Assembly (NCBI GenBank): GCA_959019775.1
Contig: CAUEPS010000003.1
Location: 80,606 to 144,605, forward strand
DNA from: an uncultured Collinsella sp.
GTDB taxonomy: Bacteria > Actinomycetota > Coriobacteriia > Coriobacteriales > Coriobacteriaceae
Direction of reading: 5' to 3'
Length of the DNA: 64,000 nucleotides
Shown piece after piece: positions 63,339 through 64,000 of this stretch. The position numbers were made by a program, and so were the translations under genes. Within the stretch, counting starts at the first letter, position 1. Each line of letters opens with the position of its first letter. The notes beneath the pieces were generated by a model that worked only from the letters and a program-made list of their open reading frames with translations, was not told the origin of the DNA and ran no database searches.

Positions 63339-63953
63339 ATGGAAGGCGAAACGGTCATCGCGGGCGTCGACACGCACAAGGACGTGCATGTCCTGTGCCT
63401 GCTCGACGGCCTCGGGAGGAAGATCTGGAGCGGGAGCTTCGGGGCCGACCCCGAGGGCTACGACAGGCTGGCGGAGGCGATAGGCGACCCGGGGAGCTGC
63501 ATGGTCGTCGGCGTCGAGGGCACGGCATCGTACGGGGCCGGGCTGACGAGGAGGCTCGTGGAGCTCGGGTACAACGTCGTCGAGGTGCTCAGGCCCAAGA
63601 GGGACAAGGTGAGGCCCGGCGAGGGGAAGAGCGACCCGCTGGACGCCGAGCGCGCGGCGCGCAAGGCGGCGTCCGGGAAGGGCTGCTCCGTGCCGAAGTC
63701 GCAGGACGGCTGGGTCGAGGCGGTGCGCCAGCTCTACGTCGCGCGCAGGCTGGCCGTCGCGACGTCCACGTCCTGCGTGGCCTGCGCGAAGTCGATGCTC
63801 ACGACGGCCCCGAGCGCCCTGAGGGAGCGGTTCAGGGGCCGCGAGCGGCCGAAGGACCTCATGCCGCTGCTCGCGCGCGGGAGGAAGGCGGGCGACGCGC
63901 TCGAGGAGAGCGTGCTGGCCTCGCTGCGGTCCGTCGCGGCGGTCTGGTGTTAG
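63339..63953 (+). pseudogene. IS110-family transposase (DEDD recombinase), truncated
   Basis: The 204 residues contain the N-terminal RuvC-like DEDD domain of IS110 recombinases: AGVDTHKDVHV (first Asp), GVEGTASYGAGLTRRL (Glu) and GKSDPLDAERAARKAA (two Asp). The normal protein is about 400 residues with a C-terminal Transposase_20 domain holding the catalytic Ser. Here the frame ends abruptly (SLRSVAAVWC) and the C-terminal domain is missing. The ATG at 63339 follows AGGGGAG. The break coincides with a possible second insertion-sequence end at 63948. Confidence 0.85.
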
Positions 63954-64000
63954 CGCTAATCTAAAATTGACCACTTTCGCAAACGCATCTCGCCGAATGC
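63948..64000. mobile_element. Possible left end of a second insertion sequence (IS21-like?)
   Basis: From 63948 the sequence changes from the GC-rich IS110 codons to TGTTAGCGCTAATCT followed by AAAATTGACCACTTTCG. A TGT terminus and AATTGACCACT-type subterminal repeats are what I associate with IS21-family ends. Only 53 bases are visible and no transposase gene, so the family is a guess; the disruption of the IS110 frame at this point is the main support. Confidence 0.4.

Overview
This window most likely comes from a Coriobacteriia (Actinomycetota) gut bacterium, and Collinsella is my best guess. The evidence is high GC, frequent GTG and TTG starts behind strong Shine-Dalgarno sequences, folate-dependent TrmFO, two-subunit glycyl-tRNA synthetase, pyruvate phosphate dikinase with its regulator, and the gene neighbourhoods. 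The genus is recognition, not a database result. About 57 protein genes and one tRNA are supported.

Layout. 1-1.7 kb (+): the 3' end of adhE and an APH-fold kinase gene, each followed by a hairpin. 1.8-10.2 kb (-): a tight pyrH-frr-uppS-cdsA-dxr-rseP-ispG-proS operon (ribosome recycling, isoprenoid and lipid-carrier synthesis, S2P protease, prolyl-tRNA synthetase). 10.3-12.2 kb (-): rpsB-tsf with a near-consensus promoter and long leader. 12.2-18.9 kb (-): yraN-comM-dprA-trmFO-xerC, then rnhB and rplS, each with its own terminator. 19-21.8 kb (-): a secreted aerolysin-like protein gene split by one in-frame TAG. 21.9-28.9 kb (-): ppdK, its regulator ppsR and glyQS, separated by a perfect 33-bp inverted repeat. 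29-31.5 kb (-): rpsP-khpA-rimM-trmD-lepB. 31.7-32.9 kb (+): dinB. 33-37 kb (-): rplU-rpmA-obgE-nadD-yqeK-rsfS. 37.1-46.7 kb (-): mreBCD-mrdA-rodA followed by a DUF697-like gene and two radical-SAM-associated genes. 46.8-49.9 kb (-): TPR protein, cyclophilin and zinc-ribbon membrane protein. 50-52.9 kb (-): P-type ATPase and tRNA-Arg(CCG). 53.1-61.6 kb (+): a full aromatic amino acid cluster (DAHP synthase, tyrA, aroB, aroA, aroC, pheA, fused aroE-aroK, aroQ), then glf. 62.9-64 kb: an IS110-family element whose recombinase gene is cut off, possibly by the end of a second insertion sequence.

Most of the window is housekeeping. dxr, ispG and uppS supply the lipid carrier used by the envelope machinery (mreBCD, PBP2, RodA, glf). 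PpsR can switch PpdK and so the pyruvate/PEP node, and PEP also feeds the aro cluster. The accessory highlights are the interrupted aerolysin-like gene, palindromes carrying GGGAC close to stop codons, a winged-helix-like insert in RseP, the AroE-AroK fusion, the missing canonical start of xerC, and the truncated IS110 with a possible bridge-RNA region.
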